Of a stretch of 41,065 bases of DNA, positions 14,526-22,667 are shown in pieces. A model generated the notes under the pieces. The model searched no databases and had not been told where the DNA came from. It saw only the letters and a program-made list of their open reading frames with translations. Position 1 is the stretch's first letter; the number at the start of each line of letters is the position of its first letter. This DNA is from an uncultured Acetatifactor sp. (GTDB lineage Bacteria; Bacillota; Clostridia; Lachnospirales; Lachnospiraceae), in the NCBI GenBank assembly GCA_934436245.1, contig CAKSAM010000024.1, positions 1-41,065 on the forward strand, read 5' to 3'. The translations under genes and the position numbers were made by a program.

Positions 14526-16346
14526 ATGGACTTTTTTGATTTGCTGAAGATGGTAGGAGGACTTGCACTGTTCCTGTATGGAATGAACCTGTTGGGTGAT
14601 GGATTGTCCCAGGCATCCGGCGGACGTCTGGAGCGCATTCTGGAGAAGCTTACCAGCAATCCGTTAAAAGCAGTTCTAATGGGTGCTGTGGTCACTGGTG
14701 TGATACAGTCCTCCTCCGCTACCACTGTTATGGTAGTCGGTTTTGTCAATTCCGGCATTATGAGTCTGAAACAGGCAGTAGGCATCATCATGGGTGCTAA
14801 TATCGGTACTACGGTGACTTCCTGGATCTTAAGTCTGGCTGGCATTGAGAGTGATGCCTTCTGGATCCGTATGCTCAAACCCAGTTCTTTTTCGCCGATT
14901 CTGGCAATTGTGGGTGTGGGTATTTTACTGTTTTCCCATAAAGATAAATTAAAAAATGCCGCAACCATCCTGGTGGGCTTTGCAATTCTGATGTTTGGCA
15001 TGGATTCCATGAGCGCAGCAGTTTCACCTCTTGCTGAGGTACCGGAGTTTACCAATCTGCTGATCAAGTTCCAGAATCCGGTCTTCGGTGTATTGGCAGG
15101 ACTCATCCTCACAGCGGTGATCCAGTCTTCTTCCGCATCTGTAGGTATTTTGCAGGCATTATGCATGACCGGTGCCGTCAGCTTTGGCGCAGCGGTGCCT
15201 ATCATTATGGGACAGAATATCGGTACCTGTGTAACGGCCATGATCTCCGGTATCGGTGCTTCCCGCAACGCAAAGCGTGCGGCACTGATCCATTTGTATT
15301 TCAATATTATCGGAACGATATTGTTCCTAGGAATCTTTTATACTGCAAATGCTATTCATCCCTTTGCTTTTCTGGGAGAAGTGGCAACCCCCTTCGGCAT
15401 TGCAGTGGTCCACAGCTGCTTTAATGTTGCCGACACGCTGGTATTGTTGCCATTTTCCAATGGACTGGTAAAGCTTGCCTGCCTGACACTGCCTACCCAT
15501 GAGGATGTAAAGGAAATGTCTGAAACAGACAAGACCCTAAGTTTGTTGGATGTACGTTTTCTGGAGCAGCCTGCCTATGCGGTAGAGCAAAGCAGACAGG
15601 TGGCTTCTGTGATGGCAGACAAATCCCACAAGGCAATGGATCTTGCTATGGAATTACTGCAGGGGTATGACGAGGCACAAGCAGAGCAGGTGGCACAGAT
15701 GGAGACTGATGTGGATCGGTTCGAGGATGAACTGGGAACCTATCTGGTGAAATTAAGCTCTAAGCAGTTGTCCGGCAAGGATAGTGAGACGTTGAATACG
15801 ATTCTTCATTGCATCGGTGATTTTGAGAGAATTTCCGATCATGCCCGCAACATCAAGGAAGCAGCACAGGAAATGCATGACAAGCAGCTGGTATTCTCTG
15901 AAAAGGCGCAGGAAGAACTGAAGGTATTCGAAAGAGCGGTACATGACATTCTGGATATTACCATGAACAGCTTTATAAAGGGAGACCTGAACCTGGCAAG
16001 ACAGGTAGAACCCATGGAAGAGGTTATTGACGGACTGAGCCTGGATGTGAAGCAGCGTCATGTGCGCAGACTCCGTAAGGGAAAATGTACCATTGAGCTG
16101 GGATTTATCTTATCTGATGTGATCACGAACTTTGAACGTGTCAGCGATCACTGCTCCAACATTGCGGTCTGCCTGGTACAGGTGAATGAAGATGAATTCG
16201 ATACGCATGCTTATCTGGATGAACTGCGCCAGGAGGATAATCTGGATTTTCAGGGTAAAGTGATGGCATGTCGTGAAAAATACCAGTTACCCCCCACAAA
16301 GCAGGATCGTGTTATGGAAAAGAATGCAAAATTACTTGCGGAGTAA
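14526..16346 (+). CDS. Na+/phosphate cotransporter with C-terminal PhoU domain
   Basis: A 606-aa membrane protein of the NptA/PNaS family. Two inverted Na_Pi_cotrans repeats cover about 5-310; each carries the family QSSSA motif (GVIQSSSATTVMVVGFV and AVIQSSSASVGILQAL) and a GANIGTTVT or GQNIGTCVT loop. Residues about 340-560 form a PhoU-like helical domain with two FERISDHA/FERVSDHC ends. It should import phosphate with sodium; the PhoU part may sense or signal, by analogy with PhoU. Ribosome site GAGAGG precedes ATG. The Pho box upstream and the PhoB/PhoR pair downstream place it in the phosphate-starvation response as a low-affinity or backup route. Confidence 0.92.
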   Translation: MDFFDLLKMVGGLALFLYGMNLLGDGLSQASGGRLERILEKLTSNPLKAVLMGAVVTGVIQSSSATTVMVVGFVNSGIMSLKQAVGIIMGANIGTTVTSWILSLAGIESDAFWIRMLKPSSFSPILAIVGVGILLFSHKDKLKNAATILVGFAILMFGMDSMSAAVSPLAEVPEFTNLLIKFQNPVFGVLAGLILTAVIQSSSASVGILQALCMTGAVSFGAAVPIIMGQNIGTCVTAMISGIGASRNAKRAALIHLYFNIIGTILFLGIFYTANAIHPFAFLGEVATPFGIAVVHSCFNVADTLVLLPFSNGLVKLACLTLPTHEDVKEMSETDKTLSLLDVRFLEQPAYAVEQSRQVASVMADKSHKAMDLAMELLQGYDEAQAEQVAQMETDVDRFEDELGTYLVKLSSKQLSGKDSETLNTILHCIGDFERISDHARNIKEAAQEMHDKQLVFSEKAQEELKVFERAVHDILDITMNSFIKGDLNLARQVEPMEEVIDGLSLDVKQRHVRRLRKGKCTIELGFILSDVITNFERVSDHCSNIAVCLVQVNEDEFDTHAYLDELRQEDNLDFQGKVMACREKYQLPPTKQDRVMEKNAKLLAE

Positions 16347-16403
16347 GGATTTACAGAGGTATAGTTAAAAAGAGAAAGCACAGTCAGAGAGGAGTGCTGT
16401 GAG

Positions 16404-17090
16404 ATGGCATTGATCTATGTAGTAGAAGATGATAAAAACATTCAGGAGATTGAGACCTTTGCGTTGGCAAATGTAGGGTACGAGGTAAAAGGATTTGACT
16501 CCGCCACAGATTTCTATGAGGCACTGAATGAGACCACACCGGATCTGATCCTGTTAGATATCATGCTGCCGGATGAGGATGGACTGAGTATCGTGAAAAA
16601 GCTTCGTACCAGACAGGATACAGTACTGGTGCCGGTGATCATGGTGACGGCCAAGACCACGGAGATCGATAAGGTCAAGGGGCTGGATCTGGGAGCGGAT
16701 GATTATATTACGAAACCCTTCGGTGTCATGGAGCTGATCTCCCGGGTAAAGGCGATGCTTCGGAGAAGTCAGAAGAGCCAGGAGAAAGATAAGGTGCTGA
16801 AGCTCGGCAACATTGTGTTAGATAGAGAAAAACATTCTGTCACAGTAGGCAAGGAGCCGGTGGAACTGACTTACAAGGAATATGAGCTGTTAAAGCTTCT
16901 GATGACCAATGCGGGCATTGTGACCACCAGAGAGCTGATCTTAGACCGCGTCTGGGGAATCGATTTCGAAGGAGAGTCCAGAACACTGGATATGCACATC
17001 AAGACGCTGCGGCAGAAGTTGAAAGAAGAAGGCAGTCTGATCAAGACCGTGCGAAATGTGGGATACATTATGAACGGTGAGAAAGCGTAA
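16404..17090 (+). CDS. phoB: PhoB/PhoP-type response regulator
   Basis: A 228-aa OmpR-family regulator. The receiver domain (1-120) has the acidic pocket EDD (8-10), phospho-acceptor Asp52 in LILLDIMLP, Thr in MVTAK and Lys in TKPF. The winged-helix DNA-binding domain (about 130-228) contains LTYKEYELLKLLM and VRNVGYIM. Ribosome site AGAGAGGAG. It lies next to the PhoR-like kinase and after two genes or operons with 11-base-period Pho boxes, so it is the likely phosphate regulator; the assignment rests on context, since OmpR regulators are alike in sequence. Confidence 0.88.
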   Translation: MALIYVVEDDKNIQEIETFALANVGYEVKGFDSATDFYEALNETTPDLILLDIMLPDEDGLSIVKKLRTRQDTVLVPVIMVTAKTTEIDKVKGLDLGADDYITKPFGVMELISRVKAMLRRSQKSQEKDKVLKLGNIVLDREKHSVTVGKEPVELTYKEYELLKLLMTNAGIVTTRELILDRVWGIDFEGESRTLDMHIKTLRQKLKEEGSLIKTVRNVGYIMNGEKA

Positions 17091-17096
17091 CGGAAG

Positions 17097-18407
17097 ATGA
17101 AGAAAAAGATTAACAGAATGATGCTCCTCATTGCCACGTTGACGATCCTACTTACCATGGTGCTGATCACGGTGGTGTATTATGATCTGTTTCGCAGACA
17201 GGTGCTGGAGGATCTGAAAAGTTACGGTTCCCTGTTAAAAAGCTGTTCTTCGGTGGAGGAGATCGAGGAACACGGGGTGCTGGTAGAATCGGATCTGCGT
17301 CTGACACTGATCAGCAGTGACGGACAGGTATTATATGATAATGAAGCGGATTCGGTGGCTATGGGGAATCATGCTTCCCGGCCGGAGATCCAGGAAGCCA
17401 TGCAGGACGGAGAGGGCGAAGCGGTCCGGAATTCAGAGACGCTGTCCCGGTCCACCTTTTATTATGCCATCCGGCTGGAGGATGGAAGCATCCTGCGTCT
17501 TTCCAAGGATGCCAGAAGTATTTACAGTATTTTCAGTCAGGCGCTGCCTATGATGGCTGGAATCTTTGTGATATTGCTGGTATTGTGCATGGTGGCAGCC
17601 AGAGTGCTGACCACGAAGCTGGTGGCTCCCATTGAGAAGCTGGCACAGAATATCGGAGAATGTACGGAGATGCAGACCTACGAGGAATTGACGCCCTTCA
17701 TGGCCATGATCCGCAAGCAGCATGAGGACATTATGAAAAATGCCAGAATGCGGCAGGAATTCAGCGCCAACGTGTCCCATGAGTTAAAGACTCCCCTGAC
17801 CTCTATTTCCGGGTATGCAGAGCTGATCGAGACGGGCATGGCTTCCGAGCAGGATATGGTGCGTTTTGCCCATGGGATCCACAACAGTGCCAACCGTCTG
17901 TTGACTCTGATCAACGATATTATCCGGCTGTCGGAGCTGGACGGAACGGAAGGGGAAGCGGATACGGAGCTGTTGAATCTTCATGAGATGGCGAAGAATT
18001 GTGTGGAAATGCTTTCCATGAGTGCGGAGAAGCACAATGTGGACATTAAGCTTTCCGGTACGGAATGCTATGTGACGGCCAACCGTCAGATGATGGAAGA
18101 GTTACTATATAATCTGTGTGACAATGCCATCCGGTATAACAACCCGGGAGGAAGTGTGGATGTGCAGACCTATTCCGGAGAGGGACATACCTATCTGGTG
18201 GTAAAAGATACCGGCATCGGCATTTCCAAGGAACATCAGGAGAGGATCTTCGAGCGCTTCTACCGCGTGGACAAGAGCCGCTCCAAATCCACCGGCGGAA
18301 CGGGCTTAGGCCTGGCCATTGTAAAACACATCATCGCCAAGAGCCACGCCCAGTTGGAACTGGAGAGTGAGCCCGGAAAAGGGACGACGATACGGGTGAT
18401 TTTCTAA
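17097..18407 (+). CDS. phoR: PhoR-type sensor histidine kinase
   Basis: A 436-aa membrane kinase. Span 1 about 8-29, an outer domain of about 120 residues, span 2 about 150-172, a HAMP-like linker, HisKA with phospho-accepting His228 in NVSHELKTPLTSISGY, and the HATPase_c domain with N box (LYNLCDNAIRYN), G1 (DTGIGI) and G2 (GTGLGLAIVKHI). It begins 7 bases after the regulator's stop, so both are made from one message. The sensor domain is larger than a minimal loop and PAS-like (LRLTLISSDGQVLYDNEAD). It probably works with Pst and PhoU to report phosphate supply. Confidence 0.9.
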   Translation: MKKKINRMMLLIATLTILLTMVLITVVYYDLFRRQVLEDLKSYGSLLKSCSSVEEIEEHGVLVESDLRLTLISSDGQVLYDNEADSVAMGNHASRPEIQEAMQDGEGEAVRNSETLSRSTFYYAIRLEDGSILRLSKDARSIYSIFSQALPMMAGIFVILLVLCMVAARVLTTKLVAPIEKLAQNIGECTEMQTYEELTPFMAMIRKQHEDIMKNARMRQEFSANVSHELKTPLTSISGYAELIETGMASEQDMVRFAHGIHNSANRLLTLINDIIRLSELDGTEGEADTELLNLHEMAKNCVEMLSMSAEKHNVDIKLSGTECYVTANRQMMEELLYNLCDNAIRYNNPGGSVDVQTYSGEGHTYLVVKDTGIGISKEHQERIFERFYRVDKSRSKSTGGTGLGLAIVKHIIAKSHAQLELESEPGKGTTIRVIF

Positions 18408-18494
18408 ATGGAAAGGTACGAAAACATAACCAGCACTAAACAACAAGAAATACCAGGCGTGAATGCTTGCGAACAAATTCGTTATGTGGATCAT

Positions 18495-18757
18495 AATCAT
18501 CAATTTTTGTTGATTAAGCCCCGGTAGTTTACGTTACGCAAGGCGTAATCTTCAATTTTTGTCAATTAAGCCCCGGTAGTTTACGTTACGCAGGGCGTAA
18601 TCTTCAATTTTTGTCAATTAAGCCCCGGTAGTTTACGTTACGCAGGGCGTAATCTTCGTTTTTTGCCAATAAAGCCCCGTTAATCTTTGATATGTGGGGC
18701 GTAATCATCATTTTTTGCCAATAAAGCCCCGCTGATCTTCAATATCTTGAAGGCTTA
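18495..18757. repeat. Five 52-base tandem repeats
   Basis: Units begin at 18495, 18547, 18599, 18651 and 18703, exactly 52 bases apart. Copies 1-3 are nearly identical; 4 and 5 have diverged, mainly in the second half. Every unit carries TTTTTG, then AAGCCCCG, and most end in GGGCGT. The GCCCC and GGGC ends can pair around a loop of about 18 bases, and in copy 4 the partner becomes GGGGC, restoring perfect pairing, so a hairpin may be conserved. No spacers or cas genes are present. Confidence 0.85.
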
Positions 18758-18940
18758 AGGGTACAGCAGGAGTTCGTCCGGCTTTTGGCAACCATCCCCT
18801 CATTACGTGCCATGCACTCAATTCATAAATATGTCGCAAAGAACGCTCCGCATTTATTTCATTGATACCTGTCTGAGGGTCGTCTGCTGCTCTGGGAGTT
18901 CTGTTTGTATTAAAAACGCCATTTTTCGCTAAAAAAATAC
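18708..18940 (-). pseudogene. Possible decayed reading frame
   Basis: On the minus strand about 75 codons stay open, ending at TGA (18708-18710) inside the last tandem repeats. The translation includes NAERSLRHIYELSAWH and RGWLPKAGRTPAVPLSL, which looks protein-like, but there is no start codon with a ribosome site and no family I recognise. It may be a gene remnant or chance. The rest of 18408-19411 holds the tandem repeats, the hairpins at 19001 and 19130 and nothing else I can support. Confidence 0.25.
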
Positions 18941-19000
18941 AAAAACAATAGATTTTGACCTTTTGTAAGAGCTTATTTTCGCTAAAATGGGAAAAATAAT

Positions 19001-19050
19001 AAAATCAGTACAAAAAATGTTTGATTTAGAAGTTTTTTTGTACTGATTTT
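19001..19050. terminator. Long bidirectional hairpin
   Basis: A perfect 17-bp stem, with AAAATCAGTACAAAAAA as the left arm and its complement at 19034-19050, and a loop of about 16 bases. The A and T runs in the arms would give a U-tract in either direction. No gene ends nearby, so its parent transcript is unclear. Confidence 0.55.
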
Positions 19051-19129
19051 ACCATTTTGATGCGATTTGCACCAAAGCAATAGAAATGGCTGTGGTCACT
19101 AACTCTCAATTTTGTAGGACAAGCATATT

Positions 19130-19170
19130 ACTGCCCGGAAAGTGCCTTTAGAAATCCAGGCAGTATTTTT
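19130..19170 (+). terminator. Hairpin with T-run
   Basis: ACTGCC (19130-19135) pairs with GGCAGT (19159-19164), with two further G-C pairs inside, followed by ATTTTT. It resembles a weak terminator in an otherwise gene-free stretch; further inverted repeats follow at 19205-19300, including a CCGG-rich pair at about 19266-19297. Confidence 0.45.
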
Positions 19171-19339
19171 ATCGAAGAATCCATGAAAATGTTCTAAAAA
19201 TTACTGCTTCAGCATAGGAAGCTTCCATTCCGGCAGTAAAGATCGGAACATCAAAACCAAAATACCACCCGGGAAGACAACAAAGTCATCCGGGCGGCAT
19301 TCAACTAACTTTCCATTTACATCTATATCAAATTACTAA

Positions 19340-19368
19340 TTGACGTACGCAGGTATCCATATTATGAT
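19340..19368 (+). promoter_or_regulatory. SigA-type promoter
   Basis: TTGACG (19340-19345), a 17-base spacer and TATGAT (19363-19368), 43 bases before the ATG of the acidic small protein. Confidence 0.65.
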
Positions 19369-19411
19369 GAAAATAAATAAGATTTTTTCGTAAGAATTTG
19401 GAGGTAATAGT

Positions 19412-19675
19412 ATGCGTGAATATGATGATACGGTACTGGAATGCTTCCTGGACAAACAGCTCCAGCTTTTTCCAGAACCTGTAGCAGAGACATTGGATGA
19501 AGCAGAAGATTTTCTGGAGGAGTGCATGGCGGTCGTGGTAGATTCCGTGGATGATGTCATTGAGTATTTCGATGAAGCTGGCATGGATGTAGACGGCGCT
19601 GTGGATGATGAGATTCTGGAAGCGGATGAGGTATTTGATATCGGAGATGGTAGATACCTGATTGTAGAAGCATAG
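19412..19675 (+). CDS. Very acidic small protein, 87 aa
   Basis: ATG follows TTGGAGG by 8 bases, with its own promoter and terminator, so this is a real single-gene unit. The product has only three basic residues (Arg2, Lys15 and one Arg near the end) against about thirty Asp and Glu. Segments LDEAEDFLEECM and VDSVDDVIEYFDEAGMDV look like two amphipathic helices; the tail EVFDIGDGRYLIVEA looks beta. No signal peptide, Cys motif or known domain. I do not recognise the family. Its charge suggests binding of a basic partner or metal, which is only a guess. Confidence 0.75.
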   Translation: MREYDDTVLECFLDKQLQLFPEPVAETLDEAEDFLEECMAVVVDSVDDVIEYFDEAGMDVDGAVDDEILEADEVFDIGDGRYLIVEA

Positions 19676-19713
19676 ATATTGAGATGATTGTGAACAGAAA
19701 ACGGAATGAACGG

Positions 19714-19749
19714 AAGCTCTTCGACATATATATGTTGGAGGGCTTTTTT
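19714..19749 (+). terminator. Rho-independent terminator
   Basis: About 15 consecutive pairs (some G-T) between AAGCTCTTCGACATA and the following TATGTTGGAGGGCTT, then T6. Ends the acidic protein transcript. Confidence 0.85.
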
Positions 19750-19828
19750 ACGTAAGTCTCCTGCAAAAATCTCTTCCCCATTCGTATGGAATGCGTTATA
19801 ATGAACTAATGGACTTTTACGGAAAGGT

Positions 19829-21208
19829 ATGGTAAGGAAAATGTTAGAAGGGCAGAAAGTGCTGGTCATTGGTTCTGGTATCAGTGGGATCGGTGCAGTA
19901 GAGTTGTTGGAAAAGTACCATGCAGACGTGGTTCTGTATGACAGCAGTGATAAATTGACAAAGGAAGATCTGGCGGCAAAGCTTCCGGAGGAAAGTAAGG
20001 CAGCATGTATCGTGGGCGAACTCCCGGAGAATGTGGAACTGAGCATTCAGGCGGCAGTCTTAAGCCCCGGAGTGCCTACAGATATTCCTCTGGTAAATCG
20101 TATGAGAGACCGTGGGGTACAGATCCTGGGAGAGATCGAACTGGGATTTCTTGCGGAACAGGGCAGAGTGATCGCCATTACCGGCACTAACGGCAAGACT
20201 ACCACCACTACACTGACCGGCGAGATCATGAAGGCACACTTCGGTGAGGATAAGACTTTCGTGGTGGGTAACATCGGTAATCCCTATACCCTGGAAGCGG
20301 ATAAGACTTCGAAGGACAGTGTTACTGTGGGAGAGATCAGCTCTTTCCAGTTAGAGACCATACATACATTTCATCCGGTAGTATCAGCAATTCTGAACAT
20401 TACACCGGATCACCTGAACAGACATCATACCATGGAGGCCTATGTGGCAGCTAAAGAAGCAGTAGCTTCCCGGCAGACTAAAAATGATATCTGTGTCCTG
20501 AATTATGACAATGATTATACCAGAGATTTTGCCGACAGATGTCCTGCCACTCCGGTCCTGTTCTCCTCCCATCACGAGTTGGAGAACGGTTATTTCCTGC
20601 GGGGTGACAAGATCATCAAGAGCGTAAACGGCGAAGAGCACGAGCTGATGGATATTCATAAAGATATGAATCTGGTAGGGCTGTGCAATGTGGAAAATGT
20701 TATGGCAGCCATTGCTATCGCAGAGGGTATGCAGGTACCCATGGAGACAATTCTTTCTGTAATCCGCAGATTCCATGCGGTAGAGCACAGAATCGAATTT
20801 GTAGCCACCAAAGCTGGTGTGGATTATTATAACGATTCCAAGGGAACCAACCCGGATGCAGCCATTCAGGGCATTAAGGCAATGAGCAAGCCCACGATTC
20901 TGATCGGCGGAGGTTATGACAAACAGAGCGAATATGACGAGTGGATCGAAAGCTTTGACGGCAAGGTAAAGTGGCTGGTACTGATCGGACAGACCAGAGA
21001 AAAAATTGCCGAGTGTGCCAGAAAGCATGGTTTTGACAAGATTCGCTTTGCAGATACTTATGAGGAATGCCTGAGGCTGTGTACCGGACTGGCGGAGCCG
21101 GGAGATGCAGTGCTTCTCTCGCCGGCCTGTGCAAGCTGGGGAATGTTCCCTAACTATGAAGTCAGAGGACAGCTTTTTAAGGAATATGTACATGGACTGG
21201 CAGAATAG
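19829..21208 (+). CDS. murD: UDP-N-acetylmuramoyl-L-alanine--D-glutamate ligase
   Basis: A 459-aa cytoplasmic ligase that adds D-Glu to the peptidoglycan precursor using ATP. N-terminal UDP-binding domain (VLVIGSGISGIGAVELL), central ATP loop TGTNGKTT (118-125), the Mur ligase marks EISSFQLE and LNITPDHLNRH, and the C-terminal segment YNDSKGTNPDAA and LSPACASWGMF. Start 19829 follows GGAAAGG closely; ATG 19841 with GTAAGGA is an alternative that removes four residues. TATAAT at 19797 marks a probable promoter. It opens a short cell-wall/division cluster. Confidence 0.96.
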   Translation: MVRKMLEGQKVLVIGSGISGIGAVELLEKYHADVVLYDSSDKLTKEDLAAKLPEESKAACIVGELPENVELSIQAAVLSPGVPTDIPLVNRMRDRGVQILGEIELGFLAEQGRVIAITGTNGKTTTTTLTGEIMKAHFGEDKTFVVGNIGNPYTLEADKTSKDSVTVGEISSFQLETIHTFHPVVSAILNITPDHLNRHHTMEAYVAAKEAVASRQTKNDICVLNYDNDYTRDFADRCPATPVLFSSHHELENGYFLRGDKIIKSVNGEEHELMDIHKDMNLVGLCNVENVMAAIAIAEGMQVPMETILSVIRRFHAVEHRIEFVATKAGVDYYNDSKGTNPDAAIQGIKAMSKPTILIGGGYDKQSEYDEWIESFDGKVKWLVLIGQTREKIAECARKHGFDKIRFADTYEECLRLCTGLAEPGDAVLLSPACASWGMFPNYEVRGQLFKEYVHGLAE

Positions 21209-21219
21209 AAAATAATAAA

Positions 21220-21373
21220 AGCAATACAAAGCAACAAAAGTAATAGAAAGTAACAAAAAGCAATACAAAGTAACAAAAGTAATAGATAGTAACAAATAGC
21301 AATACAAAGCAACAAAAGTAATAGATAGTAACAACAAAAAGCATTACAAAGCAATAGAAGTAATAAATGTAAT
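21220..21373. repeat. 39-base AT-rich minisatellite
   Basis: About four units start at 21220, 21259, 21298 and 21340. Units are 39 bases (the third has a 3-base insertion) and are made of shorter 9-11-base pieces of the type AGYAAYA followed by A-rich sequence. The plus strand has almost no G pairs or C runs, so it does not fold. It fills the whole gap between murD and ftsW. No promoter or terminator is evident inside. Confidence 0.85.
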
Positions 21374-21402
21374 ATGCATAGAAATGAGGAGTAAAAACAG
21401 AC

Positions 21403-22572
21403 ATGGCAGAAACGCGTAGAAGACGCAGAAAGAAACAGCAATCAGAATATTTTTTCGACTATAGTCTGCTTTTTATTGTGCTGTTTTTACTGGGATTTGG
21501 TCTGATCATGATCTATTCGGCAAGTTCCTATGAAGCCTATGATTCCTTTGGAGATGCTGCCTATTATATGAAAAAACAGCTGATCGCCAATATCATCGGC
21601 CTGGTGGGAATGATGATCATTGCCAATATTCCCTATACTTTTTGGGAAAGGTTTGCAGTATTGGGATATGTGGTATCTCTGATCTTGATTTTTCTGGTAA
21701 AAACGCCGCTGGGTATCAGCTCCCACGGTGCGACCAGATGGATCGGTATTCCCCATACCGGTTTCAATCTGCAGCCTGCCGAAGTAGCGAAACTATGTAT
21801 GATCCTGTTCCTGGCAAGCCTGGTGTGCAAAATGGGAAAGAGTGTCCGCACCATGAAGGGCTTTTTTATTATGATGGCAGCTCCTCTGCCCATCGCGGCA
21901 TCGGTATATCTCATCACGGATAACTTAAGTTCCGCCATTATTATCATGGGAATCTCCGTGCTGATGGTATTTGTGGCAAGTCCGGATTATAAGAAATTTA
22001 TCATCATGGGTTTAAGCGTGGCGGCAGCGGCGGCACTGCTGGTATTTGCAGTCGTACAGTTGGGAGATAAGATCGGTGGCAAGTTCCGTCTGGCAAGAAT
22101 CCAGGCGTGGCTGAACCCGGAAAGTCAGGCGCAGGATAAAGGATTCCAGACTCTGCAGGCACTGTATGCCATCGGCAGCGGTGGCATCTGGGGCAAGGGA
22201 CTGGGTCAGAGCATGCAGAAGTTAAGCTTCCTGCCAGAGGCACAGAATGATATGATCTTCTCCATCATCTGTGAGGAACTGGGATTGTTCGGTGCTGTTG
22301 CCATTATTCTGATGTTCATTATGTTGTTATGGCGGATGATGGTCATTGCCAACAATGCACCGGATCTGTTTGGTGCCATGCTGGTGGTGGGAGTGATGGG
22401 ACATATTGCGATCCAGGCAATCCTGAACATTGCGGTAGTTACCAACTCCATTCCCAATACCGGAATTTCCCTGCCGTTTATCAGTTACGGCGGTTCTTCG
22501 GCGTTATTTCTGCTGTCGGAGATTGGACTGGTTCTGAGTGTTGCTCGCAGAATCCAACTGAAGGAACTATAA
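21403..22572 (+). CDS. ftsW: Lipid II polymerase FtsW (SEDS family)
   Basis: A 389-aa multi-spanning SEDS protein. Family marks include FGLIMIYSASS after the first span, the long loop with FQTLQALYAIGSGGIWGKGLGQS, the AQNDMIFSIICEELG segment with the conserved Asp, and PNTGISLPFISYGGSS near the end. It polymerises glycan strands at the septum with a class B PBP. Position between murD and ftsQ/ftsZ supports FtsW rather than RodA; SpoVE of spore formers is a close paralogue. The N-terminus is Arg/Lys-rich. Ribosome site TGAGGAG. Confidence 0.94.
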   Translation: MAETRRRRRKKQQSEYFFDYSLLFIVLFLLGFGLIMIYSASSYEAYDSFGDAAYYMKKQLIANIIGLVGMMIIANIPYTFWERFAVLGYVVSLILIFLVKTPLGISSHGATRWIGIPHTGFNLQPAEVAKLCMILFLASLVCKMGKSVRTMKGFFIMMAAPLPIAASVYLITDNLSSAIIIMGISVLMVFVASPDYKKFIIMGLSVAAAAALLVFAVVQLGDKIGGKFRLARIQAWLNPESQAQDKGFQTLQALYAIGSGGIWGKGLGQSMQKLSFLPEAQNDMIFSIICEELGLFGAVAIILMFIMLLWRMMVIANNAPDLFGAMLVVGVMGHIAIQAILNIAVVTNSIPNTGISLPFISYGGSSALFLLSEIGLVLSVARRIQLKEL

Positions 22573-22667
22573 GACGAAAGAAGAACGGGAAACAATTGTG
22601 GTACATGGTACGAAACAGATTCTCCCAACATAAGATAAATGTATCATAAAAACGGGGATGGTGCTGT

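Noticed and set aside
18495..18757. CRISPR array
   Set aside because: Units are contiguous 52-base direct repeats without unique spacers, and no cas genes are present.
20384..21337. Long minus-strand frame of 317 codons opposite murD
   Set aside because: It reads antisense to murD and its N-terminus is a repetitive product of the minisatellite (YYFCCFVLLF-like); no ribosome site or family.
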